Source: Buttiauxella gaviniae | GTDB lineage: Bacteria; Pseudomonadota; Gammaproteobacteria; Enterobacterales; Enterobacteriaceae | Direction: 5' to 3' | Length of the DNA: 64,000 nt | NCBI RefSeq assembly: GCF_040786275.1 | Contig: NZ_JBFMVT010000002.1 | Span: forward strand, 3,906,001 to 3,970,000 | Shown: piece after piece, positions 9,550-18,960 of the stretch | Position numbering within the stretch: the stretch's first letter is position 1 | Layout of the letters: each line of letters opens with the position of its first letter | Translations under genes and position numbers: made by a program | Notes under the pieces: generated by a model | Told to the model about the DNA's origin: nothing | The model's input: only the letters and a program-made list of their open reading frames with translations | Database searches by the model: none

Positions 9550-9806
9550 ATCTTATTGATTTTCAGGTTCTTTTTTCTCTTCCCCAAAAAAAAGCCGAAA
9601 TCTTCTGTTCGTTTTATAACGCTTTCCGTAACAGACTCATAACAACATAAACTTCTTTTGGCGTGAATCCAAACACTTTTCAGTCATTTTTTCTGGATGA
9701 TGACCAGAAAATTTCAGCAATAAACTTCCAGATATCGATCGTCGTAATGAGCGAAAAGATCTGCAAAATGGCTTAACGCTTTAATTTTCTGGCAGTTAAA
9801 CCATGC

Positions 9807-10715
9807 TTACAACGAATTGCTATCACTGCTTATGAAGCTATTCTTTTCCTGAATAAGCAACTCTGACATCGGGCGTTGCACGTTATCATCTGGAGCGGTG
9901 AGGGGGGACATAAACCATTTATCGTATAACTTATCAAATCGCTTAGTGATAAACATGGCTTTAATATCTTCATCAATAAGTTTCTTTAAATCTTCCGCAT
10001 TTTTGGGAACGACCAGGCCATATTCTAGTACATTTCCAAAACCATCATTTCCTGTCTGATAATCTTCTTTATCCGGCATTTCAGCCAACTTCCCGCGAAT
10101 AATAACATCATCAGTAATAAATGCTGAGATATGGTTCTCTTCAAGTAAACTAAACCCTTCCTCGAAATCTCTCACCAATTTAACAGAAACGGAATAGTTA
10201 TAATCTCGATTCATCTTTGCCATGACTAAAGCTGCAGTACCGCCGCTGATTACACCAACGGTATGGCCCGTCAGCATCTCTTTATTCATAATATGCGCTG
10301 ACTTTTTAGCAAGATAATTCATATTAGTATAAAGCCACGGAATAGAGAAATTTACGATTTTGTCACGTTGTGCTGAGTTTGCAGCAACGGTACAAAGAAT
10401 ATCTGCCTGATTATGAGAGATAAATTCAAAGCGTGCAGCCGTAGGTATTTTGACCCATTTAACGGCAAGCTGGGTGTTGTGGCGGGTTTCAATACTATGC
10501 ACAATATCCATGCACAAATCGATCGCCATACCTGTCGGTTTATTATCTAATTCCCATGAAATAGGTCTGGTATTATCAACCCAGGCTAGCGTTATGCTTT
10601 TCGTTGTGAGGATTTTATTCAGCACCGGGTCAGCAAAAGAATTTTTACAAAATAACGACATGGCGGCCAACAAGAAAACACCAATTGTTTTACAATAACT
10701 CAGGTGATTAAACAA
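9807..10715 (-). CDS. Orphan periplasmic amino-acid-binding protein (SBP family 3)
   Basis: This looks like an extracellular solute-binding protein of the GltI/polar amino-acid type, about 302 residues. A signal peptide (FLLAAMSLFCKNSFA) precedes LNKILTTKSITLAWVDNTRPISW. The two-lobe family signature is present: GMAIDLCMDIV, AQRDKIVNFSIPWLYT, the hinge GVISGGTAALV and a C-terminal MFITKRFDKLYDKWFM. No permease or ATPase gene is nearby. The start is uncertain: TTG at 10715 has a TGAGGT site 5 bases upstream, while TTG at 10727 has none. It belongs to the accessory block between sdsR and pphA and is more AT-rich than its neighbours. The ligand is unknown. Confidence 0.82.
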   Translation of the reverse strand: MFNHLSYCKTIGVFLLAAMSLFCKNSFADPVLNKILTTKSITLAWVDNTRPISWELDNKPTGMAIDLCMDIVHSIETRHNTQLAVKWVKIPTAARFEFISHNQADILCTVAANSAQRDKIVNFSIPWLYTNMNYLAKKSAHIMNKEMLTGHTVGVISGGTAALVMAKMNRDYNYSVSVKLVRDFEEGFSLLEENHISAFITDDVIIRGKLAEMPDKEDYQTGNDGFGNVLEYGLVVPKNAEDLKKLIDEDIKAMFITKRFDKLYDKWFMSPLTAPDDNVQRPMSELLIQEKNSFISSDSNSL

Positions 10716-10727
10716 AACAGACCTCAA

Positions 10728-11032
10728 TTAATTAAAATGGCCGAAAGTAAAACTATTACCAGGAGCAAATAACGATGGGGGATATTGTAAGTCTTTTCAG
10801 GCATGTTTCCTAATAATAGTGATTTGTATAATAGTCATTTATCTGCAATTTCACTGAGCAGTGATTTCATCTGCCTGCTACGCTGCCATATCACGGCTTG
10901 CACCAAAATCACTGAGAATAATGCGGGTAATATAACCCCTCATATTATTAGGATCCTTACTAACCTCTCTGTACAATCACGCCGGCTTGACGAAGCCATA
11001 ACCAATAAAGACAAACCTGCAAAGACGAAACT
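10728..11032. other. Divergent intergenic region with a 12-codon candidate leader ORF
   Basis: This 305-base AT-rich gap lies between the divergent solute-binding protein and SulP genes. A tiny ORF at 10775-10813 (MGDIVSLFRHVS, then TAA TAA TAG) has a good AGGAG ribosome site 9 bases upstream and could be a leader peptide. A longer plus-strand frame at 10803-11036 has no proper ribosome site and looks like noise. No operator was recognised. Confidence 0.35.
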
Positions 11033-12523
11033 ATGACCACAACTCAAACTGAAAACCACAGTCGGGAAAACTCTCTCACTTATGTTTTGCGCAGCCCGCG
11101 CTTGCTTATCCGGGAATCTCTCGCCGGGGTGGTAACCGCCCTGGCATTAGTCCCCGAGATCATTTCATTTTCGATCATTGCGGGCGTTGATCCGAAAGTC
11201 AGCCTCGTCGCTTCTATTGTGCTCTGTTTATCCATGTCATTTCTTGGTGGACGCCCGGCCATGGTGACGGCAGCCGCCGGTTCAGTCGCGTTAGTGATCG
11301 GGCCCATGGTGCACCAACATGGGGTGGAATATATTTTTCCTGCGGTGTTACTTGCCGGTTTGATTCAGATTTTGTTCGGGGTCTCCGGGCTTGCTCGCAT
11401 GATGCGTTACATTCCGTTATCCGTCATGACCGGGTTTGTGAACGCGCTCGGTATTCTTATTTTCTTCGCACAGGTCCCGCATATCTGGGGGAATAATCCT
11501 CTGGTTTGGGGGCTATTTGCCTTCACATTGGCGATAGTGCTTCTTCTGCCTCGCGTATTCAAAATGGTGCCTTCGCCGCTGGTGGCAATCATCGTCATCA
11601 CTGCGTTATGCTTGGGCATGGGGCTTTCTGTGCCGACGGTGGGGGAATCTGGCCCGATGGCTGCAGGTTTACCGGGGCTGACGGAATTGCTGGTTCCTCT
11701 GAATCTGGAAACATTACGGATTATCTGGCCATGTGCGCTCAGTATCGGGTTTGTCGGGCTGATGGAGTCATTGTTGACCGCAAAATTGGTGGATGAACTG
11801 ACCGATACCCCATCAAGCAAGCGGCGTGAATGTTGGGGATTAGGGTTATCGAATATATTTGCAGGTTTCTACGGGGGGATCGCCGGTTGCGCCATGATTG
11901 GCCAGACCATGGTCAATGTAGAGCTCGGCAAAGGGCGCACGCGTGTGTCGACGCTGGTGGCCGGGTTGGTGCTGCTGCTTTTAGTCACGGGGTTAAGTGA
12001 GCTGATGGCGAAGATCCCCATGGTCGTACTGGCAGGGATTATGGTGATTGTGGCAGTAAAAACGCTCAACTGGCACAGCGTTAAACCTGCCACGTTGAAA
12101 AGAATTCCGCTGCCAGAAACGTTGGTGATGGTGACCACGGTGGCAGTCACCGTTGCGACCGGCAATTTAGCACTTGGTGTGGTTGGCGGTGTGATTTTCG
12201 CGATGATTCTGTTTGCTCGCCGAATTGCTCATGTGGTTAGAGCAGAAAGAACCGTAATGGATGATGGACAAACAGTGCGTTACACCGTCATCGGACCGCT
12301 GTTCTTTGCCAGCAGTAATGATTTATTTGAGCACTTCCGTTATGCCGACGATCCACAAAACGTCGTTATTGATTTATCTCAGGCACAAATCTGGGATGTT
12401 TCAACGGTAGCCGTGCTTGATGCGATTGAAAACCGCTACCAACGTTATGAATGTAAGGTACAAATCGTCGGTCTGGATATACGAAGCAGCGATTTTCACG
12501 AGCGACTGAGCGGTAAAATTTGA
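11033..12523 (+). CDS. SulP-family anion transporter with STAS domain
   Basis: This is an inner-membrane SulP (SLC26-like) permease of 496 residues, likely carrying an inorganic anion such as sulfate or bicarbonate. About 10-12 hydrophobic segments occupy residues 25-395. Family hallmarks include GVVTALALVPEIISFSIIAG at the N-terminal transport core, GGRPAMVTAAAGSVALV and GFYGGIAGCAMIGQTMVN. A C-terminal STAS domain covers about 405-490 (TVIGPLFFASSNDLFEHF, VVIDLSQAQIWDVSTVAVLDAI). Its ATG is at 11033; the ribosome site is weak. It is not present at this place in E. coli and forms part of the sdsR-pphA accessory block. The substrate cannot be told from sequence. Confidence 0.88.
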   Translation: MTTTQTENHSRENSLTYVLRSPRLLIRESLAGVVTALALVPEIISFSIIAGVDPKVSLVASIVLCLSMSFLGGRPAMVTAAAGSVALVIGPMVHQHGVEYIFPAVLLAGLIQILFGVSGLARMMRYIPLSVMTGFVNALGILIFFAQVPHIWGNNPLVWGLFAFTLAIVLLLPRVFKMVPSPLVAIIVITALCLGMGLSVPTVGESGPMAAGLPGLTELLVPLNLETLRIIWPCALSIGFVGLMESLLTAKLVDELTDTPSSKRRECWGLGLSNIFAGFYGGIAGCAMIGQTMVNVELGKGRTRVSTLVAGLVLLLLVTGLSELMAKIPMVVLAGIMVIVAVKTLNWHSVKPATLKRIPLPETLVMVTTVAVTVATGNLALGVVGGVIFAMILFARRIAHVVRAERTVMDDGQTVRYTVIGPLFFASSNDLFEHFRYADDPQNVVIDLSQAQIWDVSTVAVLDAIENRYQRYECKVQIVGLDIRSSDFHERLSGKI

Positions 12524-12620
12524 GTAAATGGCCCATTCACAAAAGAACATATTGAGCTATCAGATGACAAAAATGTGAATCTGCCGTTACTTTTAAAACA
12601 TCATGGCTGCTAGATTAATG

Positions 12621-12769
12621 GCTGTTCCAGCGTGAAACGGAGGTGCCAGAAAGTTTGAAACTGATCCTCAATAGTAAACTGGTGGAGTACACCGTGGGTC
12701 TGATTCCACAGTACTCTTAGGTGAAAACCCTTTGAAACGCTTGAAGAAGCGGAAAAATTTGCCAGATAA
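12621..12769 (+). pseudogene. Possible decayed gene fragment
   Basis: The 410 bases between the SulP and acetyltransferase genes hold no intact gene. A protein-like frame from 12621 (RETEVPESLKLILNSKLVEY) ends at a stop near 12720. A second frame then continues as KPFETLEEAEKFAR and stops at 12769, as if one frameshift or stop had broken a gene tail. No start codon or family was identified. A terminator follows at 12786. This is an inference from amino-acid composition only. Confidence 0.3.
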
Positions 12770-12785
12770 CTCGTATCACACTTCT

Positions 12786-12812
12786 AAAGGCTGCATCTTT
12801 GCAGCCTTTTTT
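12786..12812 (+). terminator. Rho-independent terminator
   Basis: An AAAGGCTGC / GCAGCCTTT stem with loop ATCTTT is followed by a T run. It ends transcription from the SulP gene or from the decayed fragment before the acetyltransferase gene. Confidence 0.85.
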
Positions 12813-12933
12813 AATTCCTGATTTTTACCATTCGTTAGCCACTTCCCTGCATGGCCCACTTGTTGTGTCGTAGCCACTAAGGCGGCAAAATAATTAAAAA
12901 GGGCAGGTTCACACAACTTTAAAGGAAATGAGC

Positions 12934-13461
12934 ATGATCAACGAAGCGCCGCGCCTTGAAACGGAACGTTTAGTTCTTAGGCATTTTACGCCTGGTGATT
13001 TTGAGGATTTAGCTGCCTGCTGGGCTGATCCGGAAATGGTGAAGTTTATCGGCGGTGGTCAACCGCAAGGTCCGGAAATGACGTGGGGCAGGCTGCTGCG
13101 TTATATCGGCCACTGGCAGGCGCTCGGGTATGGCTACTGGGCGGTATTCGAAAAAGAGACTGAGCGTTATATCGGCTCATTTGGTTTTCAGGATGCGCGC
13201 CGTGAGCTGACGCCTGCTCTTGAACTTCCGGAGGCAGGGTGGTCGTTGATTCCTGCGGTTCACGGAAAAGGTTATGCAAGTGAAGCATTGCAGGCGATTT
13301 TGCAGTGGGCCGACCGCGAATTCACCTCACCGGTGTGTTGCATTATCGATGATGACAATTTGCGCTCAATTCATCTTGCGGAGCGGTTTGGCTTCCAGTT
13401 CCAGCACTATGTTGAATACCACGGCAAGAAAATCAAAATGTTCATTCGGGCTGTACGCTAA
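12934..13461 (+). CDS. GNAT N-acetyltransferase (RimJ/RimL-like)
   Basis: This is a 175-residue acetyl-CoA-dependent acetyltransferase of the Acetyltransf_3 (RimJ/RimL) type. It begins with the family signature RLETERLVLRHFTPGDFEDL. The acetyl-CoA-binding segment IPAVHGKGYASEAL (R/QxxGxG/A motif) is at about 110-123, and NLRSIHLAERFGF marks the C-terminal part. The ATG at 12934 is favoured over 12928 because AAAGGA is 7 bases upstream. The substrate (small molecule, antibiotic or protein terminus) cannot be told. It is not part of the E. coli gene order at this place. Confidence 0.9.
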   Translation: MINEAPRLETERLVLRHFTPGDFEDLAACWADPEMVKFIGGGQPQGPEMTWGRLLRYIGHWQALGYGYWAVFEKETERYIGSFGFQDARRELTPALELPEAGWSLIPAVHGKGYASEALQAILQWADREFTSPVCCIIDDDNLRSIHLAERFGFQFQHYVEYHGKKIKMFIRAVR

Positions 13462-13515
13462 GCCTTGTCTCCTGATGGATTATAATTGAGCAATAAATAC
13501 CCATCAGGAGGCGTT

Positions 13516-14160
13516 ATGTACCAGCGAATTGACGGCGAAAACTGGCGGCATGTGTTTATTGTTGGCGATCTACACGGCTGTCTTTCAGACTTCATAAGCC
13601 AGCTAAAAGAGCAAAATTTTGATTATCATAAGGATCTGGTTATTTCTGTAGGTGATTTGATCGACCGGGGTGCGAACAGTGCGGGGTGCCTTGCGTTGCT
13701 CGACAGCAAATGGTTCAGAGCGGTGAAAGGCAACCACGAAGCGATGGCTATCGAAGCGCTGGAAGAGGGTGACGGTATGCTCTGGCAAATGAACGGCGGA
13801 AGCTGGTATCAGGAATTGCCCGAGCAGCGTCAGCAAAATGTGCAGGAAGCCCTCTTGCACTGCCGTGATTTACCGCTGGTGATTGAGTTACATACCCACG
13901 GCAAAACGCTGGTTATCGCGCACGCTGATTACCCCGCGTCCCATTACAAATGGAATCAGCCAGTCGATGAGCATTTATTAGTCTGGAGCCGCGAGCGCTT
14001 AAATAAAAATTTACAGGGGCGGGGCGAGGACATCGACGGGGCAGATGAATTTTACTTTGGGCATACCCCTCTTAAAGAAGCGGGTCATTTTCATAATCAA
14101 TTTTACATTGATACTGGCGCGGTATTTGGTAATAAACTGACTCTCGTCCAGGTGCAATAA
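13516..14160 (+). CDS. pphA: Serine/threonine protein phosphatase PphA
   Basis: PphA (PrpA) is a PPP-family metallophosphatase linked in E. coli to signalling from misfolded proteins. The 214-residue protein has the three metal motifs: GDLHG at 17-21, GDLIDRG at 46-52 and GNHE at 72-75. A further HADYP and the C-terminal FGHTP and YIDTGAVFG complete the active site. The ATG at 13516 sits 4 bases after an AGGAGG ribosome site; an in-frame extension to 13486 is not supported. Similarity to E. coli PphA is moderate, but the position before yebW-yebV-rsmF supports orthology rather than the paralogue PphB. Confidence 0.92.
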   Translation: MYQRIDGENWRHVFIVGDLHGCLSDFISQLKEQNFDYHKDLVISVGDLIDRGANSAGCLALLDSKWFRAVKGNHEAMAIEALEEGDGMLWQMNGGSWYQELPEQRQQNVQEALLHCRDLPLVIELHTHGKTLVIAHADYPASHYKWNQPVDEHLLVWSRERLNKNLQGRGEDIDGADEFYFGHTPLKEAGHFHNQFYIDTGAVFGNKLTLVQVQ

Positions 14161-14161
14161 A

Positions 14162-14353
14162 TTACAGCGAACTGAATTCCTGCGCCGGACGCCAGAAACC
14201 ATCTATAAAGTCTTCCACCGGAAAGCATCCACCGTAACGTATTCGTTGCTCATCCATCGCGAAAAGACATTGTTGCTCGGTATTAAAGACATCGACCACA
14301 ATATCCTCGCAGCCACCGTCCAGGTAGCAAACAAATAAAACCAACGCAAACAT
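14162..14353 (-). CDS. yebW: Small conserved protein YebW
   Basis: This is a 63-residue protein of unknown function, the same length as E. coli YebW and nearly identical (MFALVLFVCYLDGGCEDIVV, then FNTEQQCLFAM and a C-terminal IDGFWRPAQE). The hydrophobic N-terminus resembles a signal or anchor segment. Four cysteines (C9, C15, C29, C43) suggest disulphides if it is exported. Its stop codon lies next to that of the convergent pphA. Confidence 0.95.
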   Translation of the reverse strand: MFALVLFVCYLDGGCEDIVVDVFNTEQQCLFAMDEQRIRYGGCFPVEDFIDGFWRPAQEFSSL

Positions 14354-14459
14354 TCACGCCTCGCAACTGCACCGTTTGGCTTAATTGTAGGGGAAGTCAC
14401 GGGAAGAGGGGTAATCAGACCAGATTAATTAACCCGCCTGAGCGACGGGTCATCTTGAA

Positions 14460-14699
14460 TCATGCAAGACGCATGACCCAGGCATCAGATTTTTGGTCGT
14501 AATGTTGACGGTAGAGGACTGAATGTTCGCCATCAAGGACGGCGGGTATGCTGGTTTCATCATCCCAGGCATCAAGCTGCATGCACAGGTCCGGGTCAGA
14601 TTTACAAGGGATACTTAACGTGCGGTCCCCTTGTTGCTCGCCATGTAATTCAGCATCGTCAATTTCGAAGATGCCTATTCGTACGTTAGTTTTCGTCAT
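14460..14699 (-). CDS. yebV: Small conserved protein YebV
   Basis: This is a 79-residue protein of unknown function, closely like E. coli YebV (78 residues): NVRIGIFEIDDAELHGE, then IPCKSDPDLCMQLDAWDDET and DQKSDAWVMRLA. The ATG at 14699 has an AGGAGAG ribosome site directly upstream. The frame is open further, to 14855, but that part overlaps the rsmF end and has no family similarity. E. coli lists yebV as a stress-induced gene of unknown role. Confidence 0.95.
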   Translation of the reverse strand: MTKTNVRIGIFEIDDAELHGEQQGDRTLSIPCKSDPDLCMQLDAWDDETSIPAVLDGEHSVLYRQHYDQKSDAWVMRLA

Positions 14700-14811
14700 C
14701 TCGCTCTCCTGGGGTCTGGATACATGTGGTATGACCAGTAAGGTCTCCCACACTAGAGCGTAGACAACCCTGTAGAAACTGCAAACACCAGGGCGATTAT
14801 TTTTTAGGCTG

Positions 14812-16254
14812 TCAGTTTCTGGCGGCGAACAGTTTTCCGTCGCGAACAAGTTCACGCGGATAACTGTTTTTCAAACGCGAACCCACTTTTCTTGCCAGAC
14901 CTAGAGGTTGACCTTGATAGGTTACCACGACTTCATTAAGTGACGGTGTCACTTCAGGATAAATATCGCGCCCGTGATACCATTCATCGGCTTCGAATTC
15001 AGTTAATGCAAATGCGAGGGGGGAATCGCCCGGCACTAATGCGATGACCGCTTCGTGTTGCCAGCGATATCCTTTGTTGTATTGCTCCGCAAGGCGCAAA
15101 CCAATGCGCGAAAAACGCACCTGGCCTATCAGCGAAATAATCTCTTTGGGGAACAGCCAGACTTCTTTATCGCGTTGCCAAAGCTGCCGATCGTCTTGCC
15201 ACGTGATGCCTGATTGTTTCGCAGCGGCCCTGATTTCTGCGGCTTGCTTGCCATGCACCGGGGAAAAAGGGAATTTCCCCACTTTATAACCCGGCGCGGG
15301 AAGGGGCTCTACCGAGGCGGTTTTACGCAGACGCGCAACGAAAAAGCCTTCGCAATCGTAAATCTGTGGGAAAACATGCAGGTAACCTTCCGCAGTAAGC
15401 GCTTTGCTGGCTTCCGGGAAGAGATCGTTAAGCGGCAAAATTTCAACCGCATCAGGCCATTCATCAAGTAACCACTGGCAAATCTGTTGATTTTCATCGC
15501 GATTCAACGTGCAGGTGGAGTAGATCAGTGTGCCGCCGGGGCGCAGCGCGTGGAAAGCGCTGGCAATCAGTTCACGTTGCGTATCTGCGATGCTGGCGGT
15601 GCTTTCTGGCGACCAGTTGCGCAGCGCATCGGGGTCTTTGCGAACCACGCCTTCGCCTGAACAAGGGGCATCCAGTAAAATAGCATCAAAACACTCAGGC
15701 AGTGCGGCGCCGAATACGCGGCCATCGAAATGCGTTAACGCCACGTTGCTAATCCCGCAGCGGCTGATATTGGCGTGAAGGACTTTGACCCGGCTGGCTG
15801 AATACTCATTGGCAAGGATCGCGCCGTGATTACCCATACGGGCGGCAATTTGAGTGGTTTTCGAACCGGGAGCGGCCGCGACGTCCATAATGCGCTCAGG
15901 CTCATTTCCGTCGGCAAACAGCGCGGCGACGGGCAGCATCGAACTGGCTTCCTGAATGTAAAACAAACCGCTTAAATGTTCCGCCGTGCTGCCGAGCGGT
16001 AGGCTTTCTTCATCGTCTCGCTCAATCCAGAACCCTTCAGCGCACCATGGCACCGGCGTCAAATGCCAGTCATAAGGGGCGACTAAGGCAAGAAAGTCGC
16101 TGACTGAAATCTTGAGTGTATTCACGCGCAGACTACGGCGCAGTGGACGCTGGCAGTACTCAATAAAACTTTCGAGCGTTTGATCTGCCGGCAGTGCATC
16201 GCGAATGACATCAAGAAAGGCTTGTGGGAGAAAGGCGGTTTGAGAGTGAGCCAC
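14812..16254 (-). CDS. rsmF: 16S rRNA m5C1407 methyltransferase RsmF
   Basis: RsmF methylates C1407 of 16S rRNA in the 30S subunit using S-adenosylmethionine. The 480-residue protein (E. coli 479) has the Rossmann SAM motif [19 protein letters not shown]-like (here [20 protein letters not shown]), the first cysteine in [11 protein letters not shown] and the catalytic cysteine in [12 protein letters not shown]. The C-terminal part carries the PUA-like domain found in RsmF. The start is taken as GTG at 16254 ([12 protein letters not shown] follows), matching the E. coli length; the upstream frame is open to 16296 but lies within the letB terminator. The ribosome site is weak. Confidence 0.94.
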   Translation of the reverse strand: MAHSQTAFLPQAFLDVIRDALPADQTLESFIEYCQRPLRRSLRVNTLKISVSDFLALVAPYDWHLTPVPWCAEGFWIERDDEESLPLGSTAEHLSGLFYIQEASSMLPVAALFADGNEPERIMDVAAAPGSKTTQIAARMGNHGAILANEYSASRVKVLHANISRCGISNVALTHFDGRVFGAALPECFDAILLDAPCSGEGVVRKDPDALRNWSPESTASIADTQRELIASAFHALRPGGTLIYSTCTLNRDENQQICQWLLDEWPDAVEILPLNDLFPEASKALTAEGYLHVFPQIYDCEGFFVARLRKTASVEPLPAPGYKVGKFPFSPVHGKQAAEIRAAAKQSGITWQDDRQLWQRDKEVWLFPKEIISLIGQVRFSRIGLRLAEQYNKGYRWQHEAVIALVPGDSPLAFALTEFEADEWYHGRDIYPEVTPSLNEVVVTYQGQPLGLARKVGSRLKNSYPRELVRDGKLFAARN

Positions 16255-16292
16255 GAAGAAAATCCAGAAAAAAATGAAGGGCGCAGTGTAAC

Positions 16293-16320
16293 ACAAACGC
16301 CCCGGTTGGACACCGGGGCG
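16293..16320 (-). terminator. Hairpin terminator between letB and rsmF
   Basis: On the minus strand CGCCCCGG / CCGGGGCG with a 7-base loop is followed by TTTGTGTT. It is a strong stem with a mediocre T tract, just after the letB stop. Confidence 0.6.
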
Positions 16321-16326
16321 CCAGCA

Positions 16327-18960
16327 TTATTGCGGCAGGGCGGTACCCCATTGACGCCATTCTTTCGGCTCACTTTCCTCAAGCAGGAAGTGTTTACCGA
16401 TTTCAGCTTTCGGCGCCAGCGGTGTTCCAGGCGGCGTGGCAAATGCGATGCCGCCGCGAATGAACTGGTTGAAGGTCCCGGTTTTCACCACGCCGCCGGT
16501 TAAGCCGAAATCGAGGCTATAACCTGACGCAAGCCAGAACACCGAGTTGTCACGCACCAGATGCTGGAAGCGCTTGCTGATACGCAGCCCGACCATTACG
16601 CGGTCAGAAAGATTGCCGAGCGTTAATCCTGTTACCGTCCCCACTTCGATACCGCGGAACAGCACCGGTGTGCCGATACTCAGCGCACCTGCTTCCGGAA
16701 CTTCGAGCACGATACTCAGGCCATCCGAGTAACGAGAATCGGTAATCGACGCTTCCTGCAATTCGAAATCACGGCGTGGAGCGCCCCGGCCCGGTTCAAC
16801 GTTAATGTAGGGCTGGAGAATGGTGTCGAGGTGATCGACGCCCGCGGCGGAAATTTGCGGTGTCACCACGGAGAAACGCGTGCCGCCGCGTGCAAAGGTT
16901 TGCACAAATTCAGGATAGAGAACCGCTTTGGCTTCAACTTCATTACGCGAAGCGGTGAGATTGAGCGATTCAAGCTGGCCAATGTTAATACCCAGATAGC
17001 GAATAGGCATGCCTGCCGACAGTTTCCCGGCATCAAAAGTATGCAGTGTTATTTGACTGCCAACGGCACGTGCGGCGGTTTCAGAAGCGTAAAGCACTCG
17101 CTTGTCGCTCTTTTTAAGACCAACGCTTGCACCACTTAAATTATCGAAGCTAATCGCACCTTTTAACGCACGTGAAAGCGGGGAGGCCTGAACCGTCAAA
17201 CCGCTGCCGTTGAGCTGCACGCGAGCGCCACCCTCAGCCCAGAACACGCTGTTAGGCGTAAGCAGGCTGCGATATTCCGGTTTAATGTTCACATCGATAT
17301 CGAAACTATTGGCGCGTGGGCGCACGCTGATAATCTCGCCGACCTGAAATTTACGGTAAAGCACAACGGAGCCGGTCTGGATATCAGGCAGGCTGGAAGC
17401 GGTGAGTGTAAGAGTCGTTGTCGGCAAGTCGCTCAGGCTATTTTCAACCGCTTTTTCCAGGTTGGCATACAGCGGATAGCTTTCTTTCATCTCGCCTTTG
17501 TTACCTGGAATCACTCTCACGCCGCCGTTAATCCACTCGCCAGCGCTGGCCCCAAGGAGCTCGACGCCATCAATCCCAAGCTTCACATCAATGCGGCTAT
17601 TGACGACAAATTTACTGTCGCCCTGAATCAGATGACGATATTTCGGATCGATTGCCGCTGAGAAGCTGACGCCTTTTGCCGAGAGCGTGCGCTCCAGAAT
17701 CTGGCCCACCTGAACGCCGTGCAAAATAATCGGCTGACCGGCGTCGATACCGTAACTTTCAGGTGCCGTCAGGTTTAGCGTCAAAACATTAGGCTGTTGT
17801 AGTGGAGTTTTATCGCTCGGGAATACCGTGAAGTGATTTTGCGGCTCGCCTTCACCCGGCACCAATTCAAAGGTGCTTCCGGTTAACAGACTGCTGATAT
17901 TCGGGTTGCTTAGGGAAAGCCGCGGACTACGCATCTCAATACGCGTGCCGCTGCGCATCAAATCAACCACGCCTGGGTCGACGGTCATTTGGCCGGTTAC
18001 CTTGCCGCCAGGATTGAGATTGAGCTTGGTCAGCGTTCCCACTTCCAGGCCCTGGTACATCAGCGCCGTAGAACCCGCTTTCAAACCGTCACCGCCTGGT
18101 AAGGCCAGGTCAATGATTACACCGCGCTGGCTATGGGCCAGATCTTCATACAGGCCAAATTCATCGTCAGGTTTGGCTGCGGCAGAATTTTCAGGAGAGT
18201 CAAAGGCAATCGCCCCGTTGACTAGCGCTGCGAGGCTTTCTAACTGCACTTGTGCCCCGGAAAGGCCAACGTCGGCTTTCACACCGGAGACATTCCAGAA
18301 GCGGCTGCCTTTTTTCACCAGATGCGTAAAGCGGCGATCGATCAGCACATCAATGGTTACGCCCTGTTTATTGTTGCTGATGGTGTAGTCATAGACGCGC
18401 CCAACCGGAATTTTACGGTAATAGACCAGCGAGCCGCTGTTAAGAGATCCTAAATCGGGTGCGTGCAGGTGAATCATCAACTCGCCGTTATTGAGGCGAT
18501 ATTTCGGTTGGGTATCGAGCGCGGTAAAGTGCTCTTGCGGTTCGCCTTTGCCCGGCATCATGCCGATATAGTTCCCGCCGACTAACGCATCAAGGCCCGA
18601 AACGCCTGCCAGCGAAGCCTTGGGGGTGACCAGCCAGAACTGCGTATCTTCGCGTAGCGCATCTTTCATATCGCTTTTGATGCTTATTTTAACTTCTATT
18701 TTGCGCAGATCTTTACTCAGGCTAATGCTTTGCACGGTCCCGACTTCCACGCCCTGGTAGCGGACAGGCGTGCGCCCGGCCACAATGCCGTCGGCTGAAA
18801 TAAAGTCAATGGTCGCCGTGGTGCCGCGCTCTTCCCAGGTTGTCCAGATGAGCCAACTGGCAATCATTAAGGCGATAATTGGCAGTAACCAGAACGGTGA
18901 AATACGGCGTTTTGTTTTAATTCGCGCCTCAGTCGGTGAAGCGGGCATTTCCTGACTCAT
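16327..18960 (-). CDS. letB: Lipid-transport MCE protein LetB
   Basis: LetB (YebT) spans the periplasm as a stacked tube of MCE rings and helps move lipids between the inner and outer membranes together with LetA. The protein has 877 residues, the E. coli length. One N-terminal membrane helix lies at about 21-40 ([19 protein letters not shown]). Seven MCE repeats follow, seen as recurring pairs such as [67 protein letters not shown] and [11 protein letters not shown]. The ATG at 18960 overlaps the end of letA by 32 bases, which implies translational coupling. Confidence 0.96.
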   Translation of the reverse strand: MSQEMPASPTEARIKTKRRISPFWLLPIIALMIASWLIWTTWEERGTTATIDFISADGIVAGRTPVRYQGVEVGTVQSISLSKDLRKIEVKISIKSDMKDALREDTQFWLVTPKASLAGVSGLDALVGGNYIGMMPGKGEPQEHFTALDTQPKYRLNNGELMIHLHAPDLGSLNSGSLVYYRKIPVGRVYDYTISNNKQGVTIDVLIDRRFTHLVKKGSRFWNVSGVKADVGLSGAQVQLESLAALVNGAIAFDSPENSAAAKPDDEFGLYEDLAHSQRGVIIDLALPGGDGLKAGSTALMYQGLEVGTLTKLNLNPGGKVTGQMTVDPGVVDLMRSGTRIEMRSPRLSLSNPNISSLLTGSTFELVPGEGEPQNHFTVFPSDKTPLQQPNVLTLNLTAPESYGIDAGQPIILHGVQVGQILERTLSAKGVSFSAAIDPKYRHLIQGDSKFVVNSRIDVKLGIDGVELLGASAGEWINGGVRVIPGNKGEMKESYPLYANLEKAVENSLSDLPTTTLTLTASSLPDIQTGSVVLYRKFQVGEIISVRPRANSFDIDVNIKPEYRSLLTPNSVFWAEGGARVQLNGSGLTVQASPLSRALKGAISFDNLSGASVGLKKSDKRVLYASETAARAVGSQITLHTFDAGKLSAGMPIRYLGINIGQLESLNLTASRNEVEAKAVLYPEFVQTFARGGTRFSVVTPQISAAGVDHLDTILQPYINVEPGRGAPRRDFELQEASITDSRYSDGLSIVLEVPEAGALSIGTPVLFRGIEVGTVTGLTLGNLSDRVMVGLRISKRFQHLVRDNSVFWLASGYSLDFGLTGGVVKTGTFNQFIRGGIAFATPPGTPLAPKAEIGKHFLLEESEPKEWRQWGTALPQ

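Noticed and set aside
10803-11036. 77-codon frame ending in an ATGA overlap with the SulP start
   Set aside because: The stop/start overlap is tempting, but its ATG has no usable ribosome site and the product has no protein-like character.
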